From Bdellovibrionia bacterium (GTDB lineage: Bacteria; Bdellovibrionota; Bdellovibrionia; Bdellovibrionales; JAUICD01): a DNA stretch of 64,000 bases. A program made the position numbers and the translations under genes. Positions 1-9,449 of this stretch are shown one piece after another (position 1 is the first letter of the stretch; each line of letters opens with the position of its first letter). Below the pieces are notes generated by a model. The model was not told where the DNA came from. It did no database searches and saw only the letters and a program-made list of their open reading frames with translations. The DNA lies in assembly GCA_030427965.1 (NCBI GenBank), contig JAUICD010000007.1, positions 22,435 through 86,434 on the forward strand, in the 5' to 3' direction.

Positions 1-283
1 CAGTGATCAAAGAGTCTGAAAACTGTCCCAAGACTCCCCCTGAAATCACACAGGTGCCATAGGCAAAAACCCACTTGGGACCTTTTAGTAATTCAAAAGC
101 TTCAATAATTTCTCGTCGAGCCACTTGATTCAAAAAGCCACCAACTATCATTCCTGAAGATTTTTCTGGTGAATTAAAAGAAAGCTCAAAACAAGTCTCA
201 TTTTTAAAAAGTAAAGATCGTTCTAACTGTGGAACACAGCAGTTATTTGTGTATGAAAATAATCGGATTTTCCCCCAGCCCAT
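1..283 (-). CDS. Second NuoB-like (20 kDa Fe-S subunit) protein, 3' part outside window
   Basis: An open frame starts at an ATG at 283 behind a GAG-containing leader and runs off the window without a stop, giving 94 visible residues. It shows a Cys-Cys pair at residues 16-17 (NNCCVPQLE), matching the CCGIEL pair of NuoB, and further on PKWVFAYGTCVISGG, which matches the [15 protein letters not shown] segment of the true NuoB encoded at 5764-6303. The family includes complex I NuoB and the small subunits of membrane-bound [NiFe] hydrogenases and related complexes, where these Cys ligate the proximal 4Fe-4S cluster. It lies 45 bp after nuoI on the same strand. Which complex it belongs to cannot be told from the fragment; homology to the 20 kDa family is fairly clear, exact role is not. 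Confidence 0.72.
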   Translation of the reverse strand, partial: MGWGKIRLFSYTNNCCVPQLERSLLFKNETCFELSFNSPEKSSGMIVGGFLNQVARREIIEAFELLKGPKWVFAYGTCVISGGVLGQFSDSLIT

Positions 284-328
284 CTCTCTATTCTTCAAGA
301 GAGAGGGGTAAAGTGCAAGGAGAAGAGT

Positions 329-853
329 TTAAATTCCGCCTTTGATTCTCTCTTCATCATCCAAAACGGTTTTAATTCCACCACCTAGAGATGGTCGATA
401 CGCCAATTCAGAGATATTGTTGATAAAACTTGCACCGTTGACGCCAGGAACCTGCCATTCTGGGCCCATTCGAATGGCATCAACAGGGCAGGCCTCTTCG
501 CAAAATCCACAAAAAACACATCTCAAAATATCAATCTCATAATTGATTGGATACTTTTCAACACTTGGGTCATCGTGTTCAGCTGCCACAATTGTTATGC
601 AATCGGCAGGGCAATTTGTCGCACACAACATACAAGCTGTGCATCTCAATGAACCATCTTTCTTAACTGTAAGAACGTGGTTTCCTTTAAAGCGTGGACC
701 ATATTCGTATTTTTCTTCTGGATAATTCAATGTTAGCATTTCATCACGACTTGTAAGATTTTTTATCAAATTCCGAAATGTAATCCCAAGTCCCTTTAAA
801 ATTCCAGGTAAGTACCACTTAGAAAGTGAGTTTTCTTTCTTCACAATGCTCAC
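329..853 (-). CDS. nuoI: NADH-quinone oxidoreductase subunit I (NuoI)
   Basis: This 174-residue ferredoxin-like subunit carries the two 4Fe-4S clusters that hand electrons from the peripheral arm towards NuoB. Two CxxCxxCxxxCP motifs are visible: C71, C74, C77, C81 and C112, C115, C118, C122. The start is a GTG that overlaps the nuoG stop (GTGA) and has GGGAGG six bases upstream, so translation is probably coupled to nuoG. In the usual nuo order nuoH lies between nuoG and nuoI; here it is absent. Family assignment is secure. Confidence 0.95.
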   Translation of the reverse strand: MSIVKKENSLSKWYLPGILKGLGITFRNLIKNLTSRDEMLTLNYPEEKYEYGPRFKGNHVLTVKKDGSLRCTACMLCATNCPADCITIVAAEHDDPSVEKYPINYEIDILRCVFCGFCEEACPVDAIRMGPEWQVPGVNGASFINNISELAYRPSLGGGIKTVLDDEERIKGGI

Positions 854-2340
854 AATGAGCCTCCCATAGATGCTGAATTAACCGATATGAAGTCACTTCC
901 ATCTAAAATCATACTCAAATCAAGTAGTGTCAGAGCTTGGGAAACCACAATTGGTCCACGACCCAGTTTTTGCTCAATTCCCTTGTGGTTAACAAAAGTT
1001 CCGTCTTTTTCCATAAATGATTTCATTGGAATTTGATAATCTGCAGACTCATAAAACTTGGACTTCACTGGTGTGAGTACCGTCAGCTTCTGCGCTTGCC
1101 CGAATAAAGTTACTTTTTCTTCTAGATCTGGGAAAACCGCCAAATTCTCAGGACCTGCAACAACCAAATGTTCGATTTGCCCAGAATTCAGCTTCTCTTC
1201 TAAATCCGCCCAAGAACTCTTAATTCCTTTGCCTTCTAAAACTCTCAATAGACCAACTGTATTTGGGTTTTTATCACCTCTCAAAAGAATACCGTCAAAA
1301 TCATCAAATGTTTTAGGGTTGTTGATCCAGTGATAGACTTCATTTCCATAGTTTTTTGTAAATGAATCCACAAATTTCAAATATTCCTCAGTTGTGTACT
1401 GACCTGTTAAAACAAGAGCGGCTTTTTTCGTGTCCGAAAGGTCTTCTCTCAATTGAACAGCCGCTGCACCTGGAGCCATATGGCTTAAACCTGAGTCTTC
1501 TTTCTTTATTCCGGAAACAAGTCGATGTTCTTTGTTCGCAAATTTGTATACATCTCGCCCTTCATCGCACATCCAATGTCCGTTCACTTCTTCGTTTGGA
1601 ACAGGCTTGACCCTATAAAATCCATTCTCATTGTAATAAGCCTGAACATTGCAACCTGCGGAACAGCCCTGACAAATTGTTTCAAAACTCTTTAAAAACC
1701 AAACTCTTTGACGAAATCGAAAATCTTTTGACGTCAAAGCTCCAACTGGACAAATATCCACAGTGTTGAGTGAATACTTATTGTTGAGAGGGCGATTTTC
1801 AAAAGTTCCAATTTCACTTCTGTCGCCTCTGTTAAATATGCCCAGCTCATTTGTTTTAGTCACTTCATCAGTAAAACGCACACATCTAGAACAGAGAATA
1901 CAGCGTTCTGTATCAAGTACAACCTTCTCTCCTAAATCTACAACTTTGTGCTTTTTCACCTTTCTTTCTGCCATCTCAGAATCATATGACCCATGTGACA
2001 TGTAGTACTCTTGTAACCCACACTCACCTGCTTGATCACAGATAGGGCAATCCAGTGGATGATTGATAAGATGAAATTTTAGAGTCCACTCAACAGCTTC
2101 TTTTACTTTTTCTGAATTGTTGTAAACCACCATTCCATCTTGAACAGGAGTATTACACGCAATCTGAAGCCTCGGATTTCCTTCAATCTCAACCATACAC
2201 ATACGGCAAACACCAGCTACACTCAAACCCGGGTGCCAGCAGTAGTGCGCAATAGATTCATTGGTTTTCATAAACGCTTCAATAACTGTTGCGCCATCTT
2301 TTACCTCAACTTCAATTCCATTGACCGTGCACTTTGGCAT
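850..2340 (-). CDS. nuoG: NADH-quinone oxidoreductase subunit G (NuoG), short form
   Basis: The 496-residue protein is the Fe-S rich subunit of the NADH-dehydrogenase module. In order it shows a 2Fe-2S site (C34, C45, C48, C62), the His/Cys 4Fe-4S site (H94, C98, C101, C107), a 4Fe-4S site (C147, C150, C153, C197) and the additional N7-type cluster (C223, C226, C230, C258). It is much shorter than the roughly 900-residue Escherichia coli NuoG, because the molybdopterin-type domain after about residue 270 is reduced. It starts 3 bp after the nuoF stop and its TGA overlaps the GTG start of nuoI. Confidence 0.93.
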   Translation of the reverse strand: MPKCTVNGIEVEVKDGATVIEAFMKTNESIAHYCWHPGLSVAGVCRMCMVEIEGNPRLQIACNTPVQDGMVVYNNSEKVKEAVEWTLKFHLINHPLDCPICDQAGECGLQEYYMSHGSYDSEMAERKVKKHKVVDLGEKVVLDTERCILCSRCVRFTDEVTKTNELGIFNRGDRSEIGTFENRPLNNKYSLNTVDICPVGALTSKDFRFRQRVWFLKSFETICQGCSAGCNVQAYYNENGFYRVKPVPNEEVNGHWMCDEGRDVYKFANKEHRLVSGIKKEDSGLSHMAPGAAAVQLREDLSDTKKAALVLTGQYTTEEYLKFVDSFTKNYGNEVYHWINNPKTFDDFDGILLRGDKNPNTVGLLRVLEGKGIKSSWADLEEKLNSGQIEHLVVAGPENLAVFPDLEEKVTLFGQAQKLTVLTPVKSKFYESADYQIPMKSFMEKDGTFVNHKGIEQKLGRGPIVVSQALTLLDLSMILDGSDFISVNSASMGGSL

Positions 2341-2343
2341 AAC

Positions 2344-3609
2344 CTAACCCTTCACCTGCGAGCGACCTTCGCGAATAAAAAACTCAAACTCTTCTCGAAA
2401 TTTCTGAATAAAACTCATTGTTGGCAAAGCCGCCGCATCTGATAGAGCGCAAATCGTGCGGCCTTTCATGTTTTCTGCAACACGATTTAAGAGATCAATA
2501 TCTTGAAGTCGACCATTCCCATCCACAATGGATCGAACAATCTTCTCCAACCAGCCCGTGCCTTCACGACAAGGAGTGCATTGCCCACATGATTCATGAT
2601 GATAAAAGTGAAGTATAACTTTGAGCATATCCACCATACACCTGGTCTCATCTATAATAATGACCGCACCCGAACCAAGCATAGAGCCCATTTCAGCCAG
2701 ACACTCATAATCCATTGTTGCACGCCCAGTTTCCTCAGCAGTCAAAACTGGAGCAGATGAACCGCCTGGAATCACAGCCTTAAGCTTTCTTCCTTCACGC
2801 ATTCCACCGCACTCATTGTTTATAAGATCCATCAAAGAATAACCAAGAGGGACTTCGTAAACACCAGGCTTGTTGACATCCCCACTGACTGAAAAAAGCT
2901 TTGTCCCTGCGGATTTTTCAGTTCCATACTTTCGATATCCCTCTGCTCCATCACGAATGATGTATTTTACAGCAGCTAGGGTCTCAACATTGTTTACAAT
3001 TGTAGGCTTTTTCAAATACCCTTGAATTGCAGGAAAAGGAGGTTTCAATTTGGGTTGGCCCTTCTTACCCTCAAGTGACGAAATCATTCCTGTCTCTTCA
3101 CCGCAAATATAGGCACCAGCTCCTCGATACACATCTAGATCAAAGTCAAATCCGCTTCCTAAAATATTCTTTCCTAAGTATCCAGCCGCATAAGCTTCTT
3201 GAATCGCTTTTTCCAAAATTCGAACAGAGTCCATATATTCGCCACGAACATAAATATAGGCTTTGTGTGAACCCACAGCAAACCCTGAAATAATCATACC
3301 TTCGATAAGTTGATGTGGAGCACGCTCCATCATAACACGGTCTTTGAATGTTCCGGGCTCACCCTCATCTGCATTACAAAGCAAATATCTAGGCTCACCA
3401 TTTTTAGGTAGAAATCCCCATTTGACTCCAGTTGGAAAACCCGCTCCACCACGTCCGCGAAGGCCAGACTGTTTTACAACTTCAATAATTTCTTCAGGTT
3501 TCATTTTAAATGCAGTTTTCAATTCCGCATAGCCACCCTTAGATTTATAACCTTCAAGGCCAATATAAGAGTCATCTGAATAGTGTTCTGAAAGAAGTTT
3601 CGCTTCCAT
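2344..3609 (-). CDS. nuoF: NADH-quinone oxidoreductase subunit F (NuoF)
   Basis: At 421 residues this is the normal-length flavin subunit that oxidises NADH and passes electrons to Fe-S centres. The glycine-rich nucleotide-binding loop GRGGAGFPTG lies at about residues 52-61, the FMN-associated GAGAYICGEET at 163-173, and the N3 4Fe-4S ligands are ESCGQCTPCREG with C341, C344, C347 plus C387. Its start codon shares one base with the nuoE stop (TAATG), so the E, F, G and I genes form one coupled transcription unit. Confidence 0.96.
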   Translation of the reverse strand: MEAKLLSEHYSDDSYIGLEGYKSKGGYAELKTAFKMKPEEIIEVVKQSGLRGRGGAGFPTGVKWGFLPKNGEPRYLLCNADEGEPGTFKDRVMMERAPHQLIEGMIISGFAVGSHKAYIYVRGEYMDSVRILEKAIQEAYAAGYLGKNILGSGFDFDLDVYRGAGAYICGEETGMISSLEGKKGQPKLKPPFPAIQGYLKKPTIVNNVETLAAVKYIIRDGAEGYRKYGTEKSAGTKLFSVSGDVNKPGVYEVPLGYSLMDLINNECGGMREGRKLKAVIPGGSSAPVLTAEETGRATMDYECLAEMGSMLGSGAVIIIDETRCMVDMLKVILHFYHHESCGQCTPCREGTGWLEKIVRSIVDGNGRLQDIDLLNRVAENMKGRTICALSDAAALPTMSFIQKFREEFEFFIREGRSQVKG

Positions 3610-4082
3610 TATTTCAACTCCGAAATGAGTGTATCCATTTTCTCAGGTGTCATATTGTCATGATAGGTTTCATTGACCTGAACTGCTGGTGCGTTGTCAC
3701 AAGAACCCAAACATTCTACACGGCTCACAGTGAATCTTCCATCCTCACTCACTTCACCTTCTTTGATTCCCAATTTTTGACAGAGATCATCTGTTAACTC
3801 ACGTGCTTGAAACATGGAGCATGTGATATTGCAGCAAACTTGAATGTGATATTTCCCTGTCGGTTTTAAATTGAACATTGTATAGAATTTCAACACTTCA
3901 TTGATGTGAGAATGAGGAATTCCAGTAAGCTCACTTAAATGGTCCACAGCTTCAGGCGAAACCCAGCCTTCATTTTCTTTTTGTATTTGATAAAGTGACG
4001 GAATAATCGCCGAGTATTTGTCCTCGTAACGAGCCAATTCCTTTTTAACAAGCTCTTTTCCCTCAGGTGATAATTCAAACAT
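3609..4082 (-). CDS. nuoE: NADH-quinone oxidoreductase subunit E (NuoE)
   Basis: The 157-residue thioredoxin-fold subunit binds the 2Fe-2S cluster N1a beside NuoF. The four ligands fit the family pattern CxxxxC...CxxxC: C83, C88, C124 and C128 (the last two in ECLGSCDNAP). The length and position immediately before nuoF are canonical. It begins 8 bp downstream of the nuoCD stop. Confidence 0.95.
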   Translation of the reverse strand: MFELSPEGKELVKKELARYEDKYSAIIPSLYQIQKENEGWVSPEAVDHLSELTGIPHSHINEVLKFYTMFNLKPTGKYHIQVCCNITCSMFQARELTDDLCQKLGIKEGEVSEDGRFTVSRVECLGSCDNAPAVQVNETYHDNMTPEKMDTLISELK

Positions 4083-4090
4083 GTTCTACC

Positions 4091-5767
4091 TTACCTATCC
4101 AGCTCACCGGCTATGACATTCAAACTACCTAAAATCGAAATCACATCTGACAACAACCCACCATTTATGAGTTGTGTAAATGATTGGTAAATTGCAAAGC
4201 AAGGCGGGCGAACCTTTAATCTGTACGGACGTTTGGACCCATCGCTCACAAGATAAAACCCAAGCTCTCCATTTGCAGCTTCAGTTGCATCATAAATATC
4301 TCCAACCGGAGGTTGAAGCCCCTTAATCACCAACATAAAGTGGTTCATCAGTCCTTCAATATTTCCATAAACGTCTTTCTTCTCAGGAAGGACAATGTCC
4401 TTATCTCGAATGGAAAAGTCCCCTCCTGGAACATTCTTCGCAACTTGCTCAACGATCTTAAGAGATTGTTTCATTTCTTCTATTCGAACAAGGTACCTGT
4501 CATACACATCCCCACTTGTGCCATATGGGACATCAAAGTCGAGCTGATCGTAACCGTAGTATGGGTTGGCTTTCCGAAGATCTAAGTTTACACCAGTGGC
4601 ACGAAGACATGGACCTGTAAATCCAAATGCAATGGCCTCTTCAGAGGAAATTCCTCCGACCCCTTTGGTTCGTTCAATCCAAATTTTATTATTTGTTAAC
4701 ATTCGATCAATTTCATCAACACCTTTTCTCAGCGTCGCAACAGTTTCCAAAACATCATCAAACCAACCCTCTGGAGGGTTATTTGCCATACCTCCAACAC
4801 GAGTCATTGAAACAGTAAGGCGAGCCCCGCAAAGCTTTTCAAAAAGAGAGTAGACTCTCTCACGCATATTGAAGAGATAGAAAAATGACGTCAAAGCTCC
4901 AAGATCAACAGCATTTGCACCAATACAAACAATGTGATCAATAACTCGACTGAGTTCACATAGAATGATTCTTATTGCCTGAGCCTTTGGTGGAATTTCA
5001 ACACCCAACATTCTTTCAACGGTCTTACAAAACCCAACGTTGTTCATTGGGGCAGAGCAGTAGTTGAGGCGATCTGTGTAGGGTATAATTTGATTGTATT
5101 CATGCGTTTCAGCCATTTTTTCAAAACAGCGATGCAAAAAACCAAGCTCAACATTGGATCTATGAATTGTCTCGCCATCCAGTTGGGCCATAATCCTAAG
5201 AGTCCCATGTGTTGCTGGGTGAGATGGGCCAATATTCAGAGGTATAAGGTCTTTATTCGGATCTGGCACATATGTCTCATCGTCTTCAAAGTGGAGGTCT
5301 GCAGCTTTTGAACAATGTTGTTGTCTATTGGAGTCATAGTCTTTTCGAAGAGGGTGACCCACAAACTCATGGTGAGTGAGCAATCGCTTGAGGTATGGGT
5401 GACCTTCAAATTGAATTCCCATCATATCATAGGCTTCACGTTCAAACCAATTTGCACCCTTCCAAATAGGAGTGATGGATTTGATTTTTTCGTTCTCACC
5501 AAGCTGTGCTTTCATTCGAAGTCGACGATTGTCCTTAGAGGAATAGAAGTGGTAGACCACATCAAATCGTTTTTCTCTTTCTTGTCTATCAACACTACAA
5601 ACATCCATTAAGAAGTCGTACCGACCCGTACTCTTGAAATGTTCTGTTGCCTCAAAAACTTTGTCTTTGGAAATTTCAAGAACATCATCTCCAAACTCAG
5701 TCTTAATTTGAATATCACTACCCAATTTTTCTGTTAATTCTGATTTTAACTCTTCAACTTGACTCAT
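4091..5767 (-). CDS. nuoCD: NADH-quinone oxidoreductase fused subunit C/D (NuoCD)
   Basis: One 558-residue polypeptide fuses the 30 kDa NuoC domain (about residues 1-150, with the signature [22 protein letters not shown] region near 123-144) to the 49 kDa NuoD domain (from about residue 175). The quinone-site loop GPSHPATHG is at 180-188. I chose the ATG at 5767 because it makes a 4-base ATGA overlap with the nuoB stop; an in-frame ATG 30 bases upstream lies inside nuoB and is less likely. Fused NuoCD is known in several proteobacterial lineages. It forms the quinone-reducing module with NuoB and NuoI. Confidence 0.95.
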   Translation of the reverse strand: MSQVEELKSELTEKLGSDIQIKTEFGDDVLEISKDKVFEATEHFKSTGRYDFLMDVCSVDRQEREKRFDVVYHFYSSKDNRRLRMKAQLGENEKIKSITPIWKGANWFEREAYDMMGIQFEGHPYLKRLLTHHEFVGHPLRKDYDSNRQQHCSKAADLHFEDDETYVPDPNKDLIPLNIGPSHPATHGTLRIMAQLDGETIHRSNVELGFLHRCFEKMAETHEYNQIIPYTDRLNYCSAPMNNVGFCKTVERMLGVEIPPKAQAIRIILCELSRVIDHIVCIGANAVDLGALTSFFYLFNMRERVYSLFEKLCGARLTVSMTRVGGMANNPPEGWFDDVLETVATLRKGVDEIDRMLTNNKIWIERTKGVGGISSEEAIAFGFTGPCLRATGVNLDLRKANPYYGYDQLDFDVPYGTSGDVYDRYLVRIEEMKQSLKIVEQVAKNVPGGDFSIRDKDIVLPEKKDVYGNIEGLMNHFMLVIKGLQPPVGDIYDATEAANGELGFYLVSDGSKRPYRLKVRPPCFAIYQSFTQLINGGLLSDVISILGSLNVIAGELDR

Positions 5768-6303
5768 TGAGTGGGTCCCTTCCAATTGTCTTTCCAAGGG
5801 CGAGGCTGATTGGATTCAATCATCTTTTGTAAAAGCATAACTCCGTCTAGCACAGCTTCAGGTGTCGGAGGGCAACCTGGAACATAAACATCCACTGGTA
5901 TCACTTTATCGATTCCCTGCAAGACATGGTAAGCGCGGTAAAATCCACCAGAACTTGCACATGCCCCCATCGACAACACATATTTTGGCTCAAGCATTTG
6001 TTCATAAATATGCACTAAAACCGGGGCCATTTTTTCAGTGATTGTCCCTGCCACAACCAACAGATCTGACTGTCTTGGAGAAAAGCGAACAACTTCAGCT
6101 CCAAATCTTGCAAGGTCATATTTAGGTCCCATGACAGACATCAATTCAATTCCACAGCAAGCCGTTCCATATGGAAGAGGCCACAAAGAATTCTTCCGCC
6201 CCCACGCCACAAGCTTATCAAATCGTGTGGTGTAGGCCGCCGTTGTAAGAAGGTCTTCTGATTCTGCATGAAGGTCGCGCGTAACTGTTGGCACTGTACT
6301 CAT
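5764..6303 (-). CDS. nuoB: NADH-quinone oxidoreductase subunit B (NuoB)
   Basis: This is the subunit carrying cluster N2, the last Fe-S centre before quinone. Counting from the ATG at 6303 the 179-residue protein has the ligands C49-C50 (GTACCGIEL), C115 ([10 protein letters not shown]) and C144 (VPGCPPTPE). A GTG start three codons earlier is possible, but AAGG lies 8 bases before the ATG and abuts the GTG, so the ATG is preferred. It is the first gene of the visible nuo operon; nuoA, which normally precedes it, is missing, and a flavoprotein gene lies upstream instead. Confidence 0.95.
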   Translation of the reverse strand: MSTVPTVTRDLHAESEDLLTTAAYTTRFDKLVAWGRKNSLWPLPYGTACCGIELMSVMGPKYDLARFGAEVVRFSPRQSDLLVVAGTITEKMAPVLVHIYEQMLEPKYVLSMGACASSGGFYRAYHVLQGIDKVIPVDVYVPGCPPTPEAVLDGVMLLQKMIESNQPRPWKDNWKGPTQ

Positions 6304-6329
6304 TAAGTCCACCTTAATTTTTTCATTAC

Positions 6330-6357
6330 ATTATCATTTACGCTGCGAGTCTCACAA
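6330..6357 (-). promoter_or_regulatory. Candidate sigma-70-like promoter of the nuo operon
   Basis: Reading the minus strand in the 163-bp gap before nuoB, TTGTGA (6352-6357) is followed after 16 bp by GATAAT (6330-6335), about 27 bp before the nuoB ATG. Spacing and position fit a -35/-10 pair, but neither hexamer is perfect and AT-rich DNA yields such matches by chance. Confidence 0.25.
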
Positions 6358-6466
6358 GACGATTCACCAATGATCTTCATGGGTTTGATAACCTATGATC
6401 AGAAAAAAGAGGTGAGCTGTTGTGCTGTGGGTCAAAGATCTCGCAAAAAGAACCCCAGATACACTC

Positions 6467-7945
6467 CTAGCTTCTACGCCAAGAGTGAAATTTCTCCAGA
6501 AGTTTCAGGATCCTCTCAGGAGCATGGGCTCTTTTCCAATTACCAGCGGCAAATTTATTTGCCTCAGCAAAAGTCGGGTATATATGTATTGTTCCAAGTA
6601 TCTTATTCAAACCAATCCCATATTTCATTGCCAATACAAATTCAGCGATTGTGTCACCTGCATGTGCACCAACTATCGTAACACCCAGTATTCTGTCTTT
6701 TCCTCGAGCAGTAAGAACTTTAACCAACCCATAGGCCTCTTCTTCGGCAATCGCACGATCTAGATCATCAATACCGTATGTTGTGACCTCAAAATCTATG
6801 CCCTGCTCCTTTGCCTCAGTTTCACTCAAGCCCACTCGCGCCACTTCAGGGTCCGTAAACGTAGACCATGGAATAATACTGTAATCGACTTTAAACTTCT
6901 TAAACGGACTAAAAAGAGCATTCACTGCCGCAAACCAAGCCTGATGAGCCGCTGTGTGAGTAAACTGATATGGTCCTGTAACATCACCGCAAACAAATAT
7001 ATTTTTATAATTTGTTCTCAAAAAAGAATCGGCAACAACAGTTCCTCTATCAGAGAGCTGAATTCCTAAGTCTTCAATCCCAAAGCCCTTCACATTGGCT
7101 TTTCTACCTAAAGCAAATAAAACTTTATCAAACTCAACTTCTTTTTTCCCGCCAGGCCCCTCAACAACGATGGATTGGTGACGACCATCTTTTTTAAACT
7201 CAAGGGCATTATGTGAGATCAACACTTCGATACCTTCGCGTTTGAATTTTTCTGATACCATATGAGAAACATCAGGATCTTCTTTACTCAAGATACGATC
7301 TTCGCGCTCAACAATAGTCACTTTCGAACCCAAGCGACTCATCGCTTGAGCAAGTTCCGATCCAATTGGCCCACCACCTAAAACAACCAATCGCTCTGGG
7401 CACTCACGCAAATTCCAAATCGTATCCGTCGTTAAATATTCCACCTTATCCATTCCAGGAAAACTTGGAACAAAGGGGCCAGCCCCTGTGGCAATCACAA
7501 TATTTCGAGTCGTTAACGTCTGGCCGTTCACTTCTACCGTGTATGGACTTGTTATTTTTGCCTCTCCTTGAAAGCAGTCCACGCCAAGACTGGAATATCT
7601 CTCAACGGAGTCATGAGGCTCAATTGTAGAAATCACGCGCTGTATGCGTTTCATCACTAAGCCAAAATTAAAATCTATAGACCCGCCATTAAACCCAAAC
7701 TCTCTTGCTCGCGTGACATAGTGAACAATTTTAGCAGATTTGATCAATGCCTTACTTGGCACACAACCTGTATTCAAGCAATCCCCACCCATTTTCTGTT
7801 TTTCAATAAGTGCAACTTTTGCTTTAACAGCCGCCGCTATGTAGGATGTGACAAGACCTGCAGATCCAGCCCCGATAACGACAATATTAAAATCAAACTT
7901 TTTGGGTTTCTTTATTGATTTGTTTACTTGAACTATTTTATCCAC
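6467..7945 (-). CDS. MerA-like FAD-dependent pyridine nucleotide-disulfide oxidoreductase
   Basis: A flavoprotein of the dihydrolipoamide dehydrogenase/mercuric reductase family. From a GTG start at 7945 (492 residues; AAGGA lies 8 bases upstream, while a TTG at 7978 gives 11 more residues) it shows the FAD-binding GAGSAG loop at 25-30, the redox-active pair GGDCLNTGC (C56, C61), a second dinucleotide loop (GGGPIGSE) for NAD(P)H, the GDVTG flavin motif and a C-terminal dimerisation domain with HIYPTFAE. It lacks the N-terminal HMA domain and C-terminal Cys pair of true mercuric reductases, so mercury as substrate is unlikely. The preceding VTT/TVP38 gene overlaps its 5' end; these two domains are often neighbours or fused, which suggests a joint but unknown role. 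Confidence 0.85.
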   Translation of the reverse strand: MDKIVQVNKSIKKPKKFDFNIVVIGAGSAGLVTSYIAAAVKAKVALIEKQKMGGDCLNTGCVPSKALIKSAKIVHYVTRAREFGFNGGSIDFNFGLVMKRIQRVISTIEPHDSVERYSSLGVDCFQGEAKITSPYTVEVNGQTLTTRNIVIATGAGPFVPSFPGMDKVEYLTTDTIWNLRECPERLVVLGGGPIGSELAQAMSRLGSKVTIVEREDRILSKEDPDVSHMVSEKFKREGIEVLISHNALEFKKDGRHQSIVVEGPGGKKEVEFDKVLFALGRKANVKGFGIEDLGIQLSDRGTVVADSFLRTNYKNIFVCGDVTGPYQFTHTAAHQAWFAAVNALFSPFKKFKVDYSIIPWSTFTDPEVARVGLSETEAKEQGIDFEVTTYGIDDLDRAIAEEEAYGLVKVLTARGKDRILGVTIVGAHAGDTIAEFVLAMKYGIGLNKILGTIHIYPTFAEANKFAAGNWKRAHAPERILKLLEKFHSWRRS

Positions 7946-8636
7946 TTGGTTGTTCCTTATTTTTTCTAAAGTACTCAATACTCTTTTTTGCTAGAATTGG
8001 AAAAATACCTAGTAATGCAAATGATACTAAAACATCAAACGACAGAATGCCTTTAAGCGAATCGATCTCCCCGATCTGCGTCCCAGCATTCACATACACA
8101 AATGTTCCAGGAAGCATCCCGATTTGACTCACAAAGAAAAACTTAAAAGTTCGAATTGGAGTCAACCCCATCACTAAGTTAATCATAAAAAATGGAAACA
8201 GTGGCACCAATCTCAGTGTAAAAAGATAAAAAGCTCCGTCTTTCTCAATACCTTGGTTTATGGCTTTTAATTTCTCATTGTACCGACTCTGAATACTTTC
8301 GCGAAAAACAAAACGAGCCATTAGAAAAGCACATGTTGCCCCAATTGTGCTTGCAAATGAAACCAATATCGTACCAATCAAAAGCCCAAAGAGTGCCCCC
8401 GCACCTAAAGTCAAAACTGTAGCCCCAGGAAGAGACAGTGCCGTTGATAAAATATAAATCAGTAAAAACAAAGCAATCGTTTGGACGCGATGATTTGCAT
8501 AATACTCATGAAACACCATCTGTTGAGTTTTCATATAGTTCAGAGAAAGATACTGAGAGCCATCAAAGTAAAAGAAAGCGACAATCAATACAAATACCGC
8601 AAAAATAAGTGAACCTCTAAGAAGTTTTTGATTCAT
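7938..8636 (-). CDS. VTT/TVP38 (DedA-like, TMEM64) family inner-membrane protein
   Basis: The 232-residue protein has an N-terminal membrane segment (about 9-25), a second near 53-75 and the SNARE-associated/VTT core, recognisable by LPGATVLTLGAGALFG and by LRLVPLFPFFMINLVMGLTP before further hydrophobic helices. VTT proteins are lipid scramblase- or transporter-like membrane proteins; substrate here is unknown. GAGGTGAA precedes the ATG, which makes an ATGA overlap with the DUF547 gene upstream. Translation is probably coupled with both neighbours. Confidence 0.85.
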   Translation of the reverse strand: MNQKLLRGSLIFAVFVLIVAFFYFDGSQYLSLNYMKTQQMVFHEYYANHRVQTIALFLLIYILSTALSLPGATVLTLGAGALFGLLIGTILVSFASTIGATCAFLMARFVFRESIQSRYNEKLKAINQGIEKDGAFYLFTLRLVPLFPFFMINLVMGLTPIRTFKFFFVSQIGMLPGTFVYVNAGTQIGEIDSLKGILSFDVLVSFALLGIFPILAKKSIEYFRKNKEQPSG

Positions 8637-9394
8637 TTCACCTCATTAAGAGACCAGTCATAGTCTTCATATACCAATTCATAGACAGCAGACCTTAAGT
8701 CCTCTTTTGATAATTCTTTTATATCCATATTCTCAATGATAAAGTTCTTTGCCGATCCATGCTTTTTATTAAAATCATCCCCGTACCATTTAAAAATTGA
8801 GGAAACATGAATTTTCTTGTTTTTGGTATTTAGAAAATTTCGTTTCTTGTCATTTAAAAATATCTTTGTTGCATCCGTCAATTGAGACTCAAGTTTTGAG
8901 GCAACATAAGCTTCATTTCTCAACATTGGGCAGCTTTTAGCCGCGCATACAAGAGCGAAGTGTATACGAGGCTCATCAAAGTCTTTGCGTATAACTTCGT
9001 GTTCGATGTAATCCAGATGATGTTTTTTACCAAACAGTGTGAAAAACCGAGTCTTCCATGCGCTCTGAAAGAGCGCTCCAATATCTTTGATTGATTCTAC
9101 AGGATAGTGTTTTGCAATAAGCTTCACGGTAAAGGCATTGTAAGCATTGATTAAAAAACTGAGCCGCTCTGATTCACTCCATTTTTTAAAGTCCACCCTC
9201 TTTATTCGAGAAAGAGACGAAAGGTACAAATCCAAAGTGTCTTGATTTTTTTTTATTGCTTTGTAGTCCACCAAGCTCTGTGAGCCACCAACCTTCACAT
9301 GGTTCTTAAGAATTTCATTCCAAACAAGATGGTTTTGATCAAAGCCAAAACCTGTTTGAGCAAATAAAAAAAAGCCAACTGCCAATAACCGCAT
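8633..9394 (-). CDS. DUF547 family secreted protein
   Basis: From an ATG at 9394 (GGAGGGG just upstream) the 253-residue product begins with a cleavable-looking signal sequence (MRLLAVGFFLFAQTGFGF). The mature part shows DUF547 hallmarks: FLINAYNAFTVKLI, followed by a region rich in conserved aromatic and basic residues (HHLDYIEHEVIR, HFALVCAAKSCPML). DUF547 proteins are usually exported and some are predicted papain-like enzymes, but no function is established. An upstream in-frame start would add 18 residues without a ribosome site. It heads a three-gene unit with the VTT protein and flavoprotein. Confidence 0.82.
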   Translation of the reverse strand: MRLLAVGFFLFAQTGFGFDQNHLVWNEILKNHVKVGGSQSLVDYKAIKKNQDTLDLYLSSLSRIKRVDFKKWSESERLSFLINAYNAFTVKLIAKHYPVESIKDIGALFQSAWKTRFFTLFGKKHHLDYIEHEVIRKDFDEPRIHFALVCAAKSCPMLRNEAYVASKLESQLTDATKIFLNDKKRNFLNTKNKKIHVSSIFKWYGDDFNKKHGSAKNFIIENMDIKELSKEDLRSAVYELVYEDYDWSLNEVK

Positions 9395-9407
9395 CACCCC
9401 TCCGGCT

Positions 9408-9427
9408 GAGATACTCCAAAGTATCTC
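9408..9427 (-). other. Perfect 7-bp hairpin between operons
   Basis: GAGATAC and GTATCTC form a perfect 7-bp stem around a 6-base loop. It lies in the 55-bp gap between the stop of the coiled-coil gene and the ribosome site of the DUF547 gene. No T run follows on either strand, so it is not a classical terminator; it may be a weak terminator, a processing site or chance. Confidence 0.4.
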
Positions 9428-9449
9428 AAAGAAGGGAGAGCGAATCAAA

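Noticed and set aside
6467..7945. True mercuric reductase
   Set aside because: No HMA domain, no C-terminal Cys pair and no other mer genes; only the general flavoprotein family is supported.
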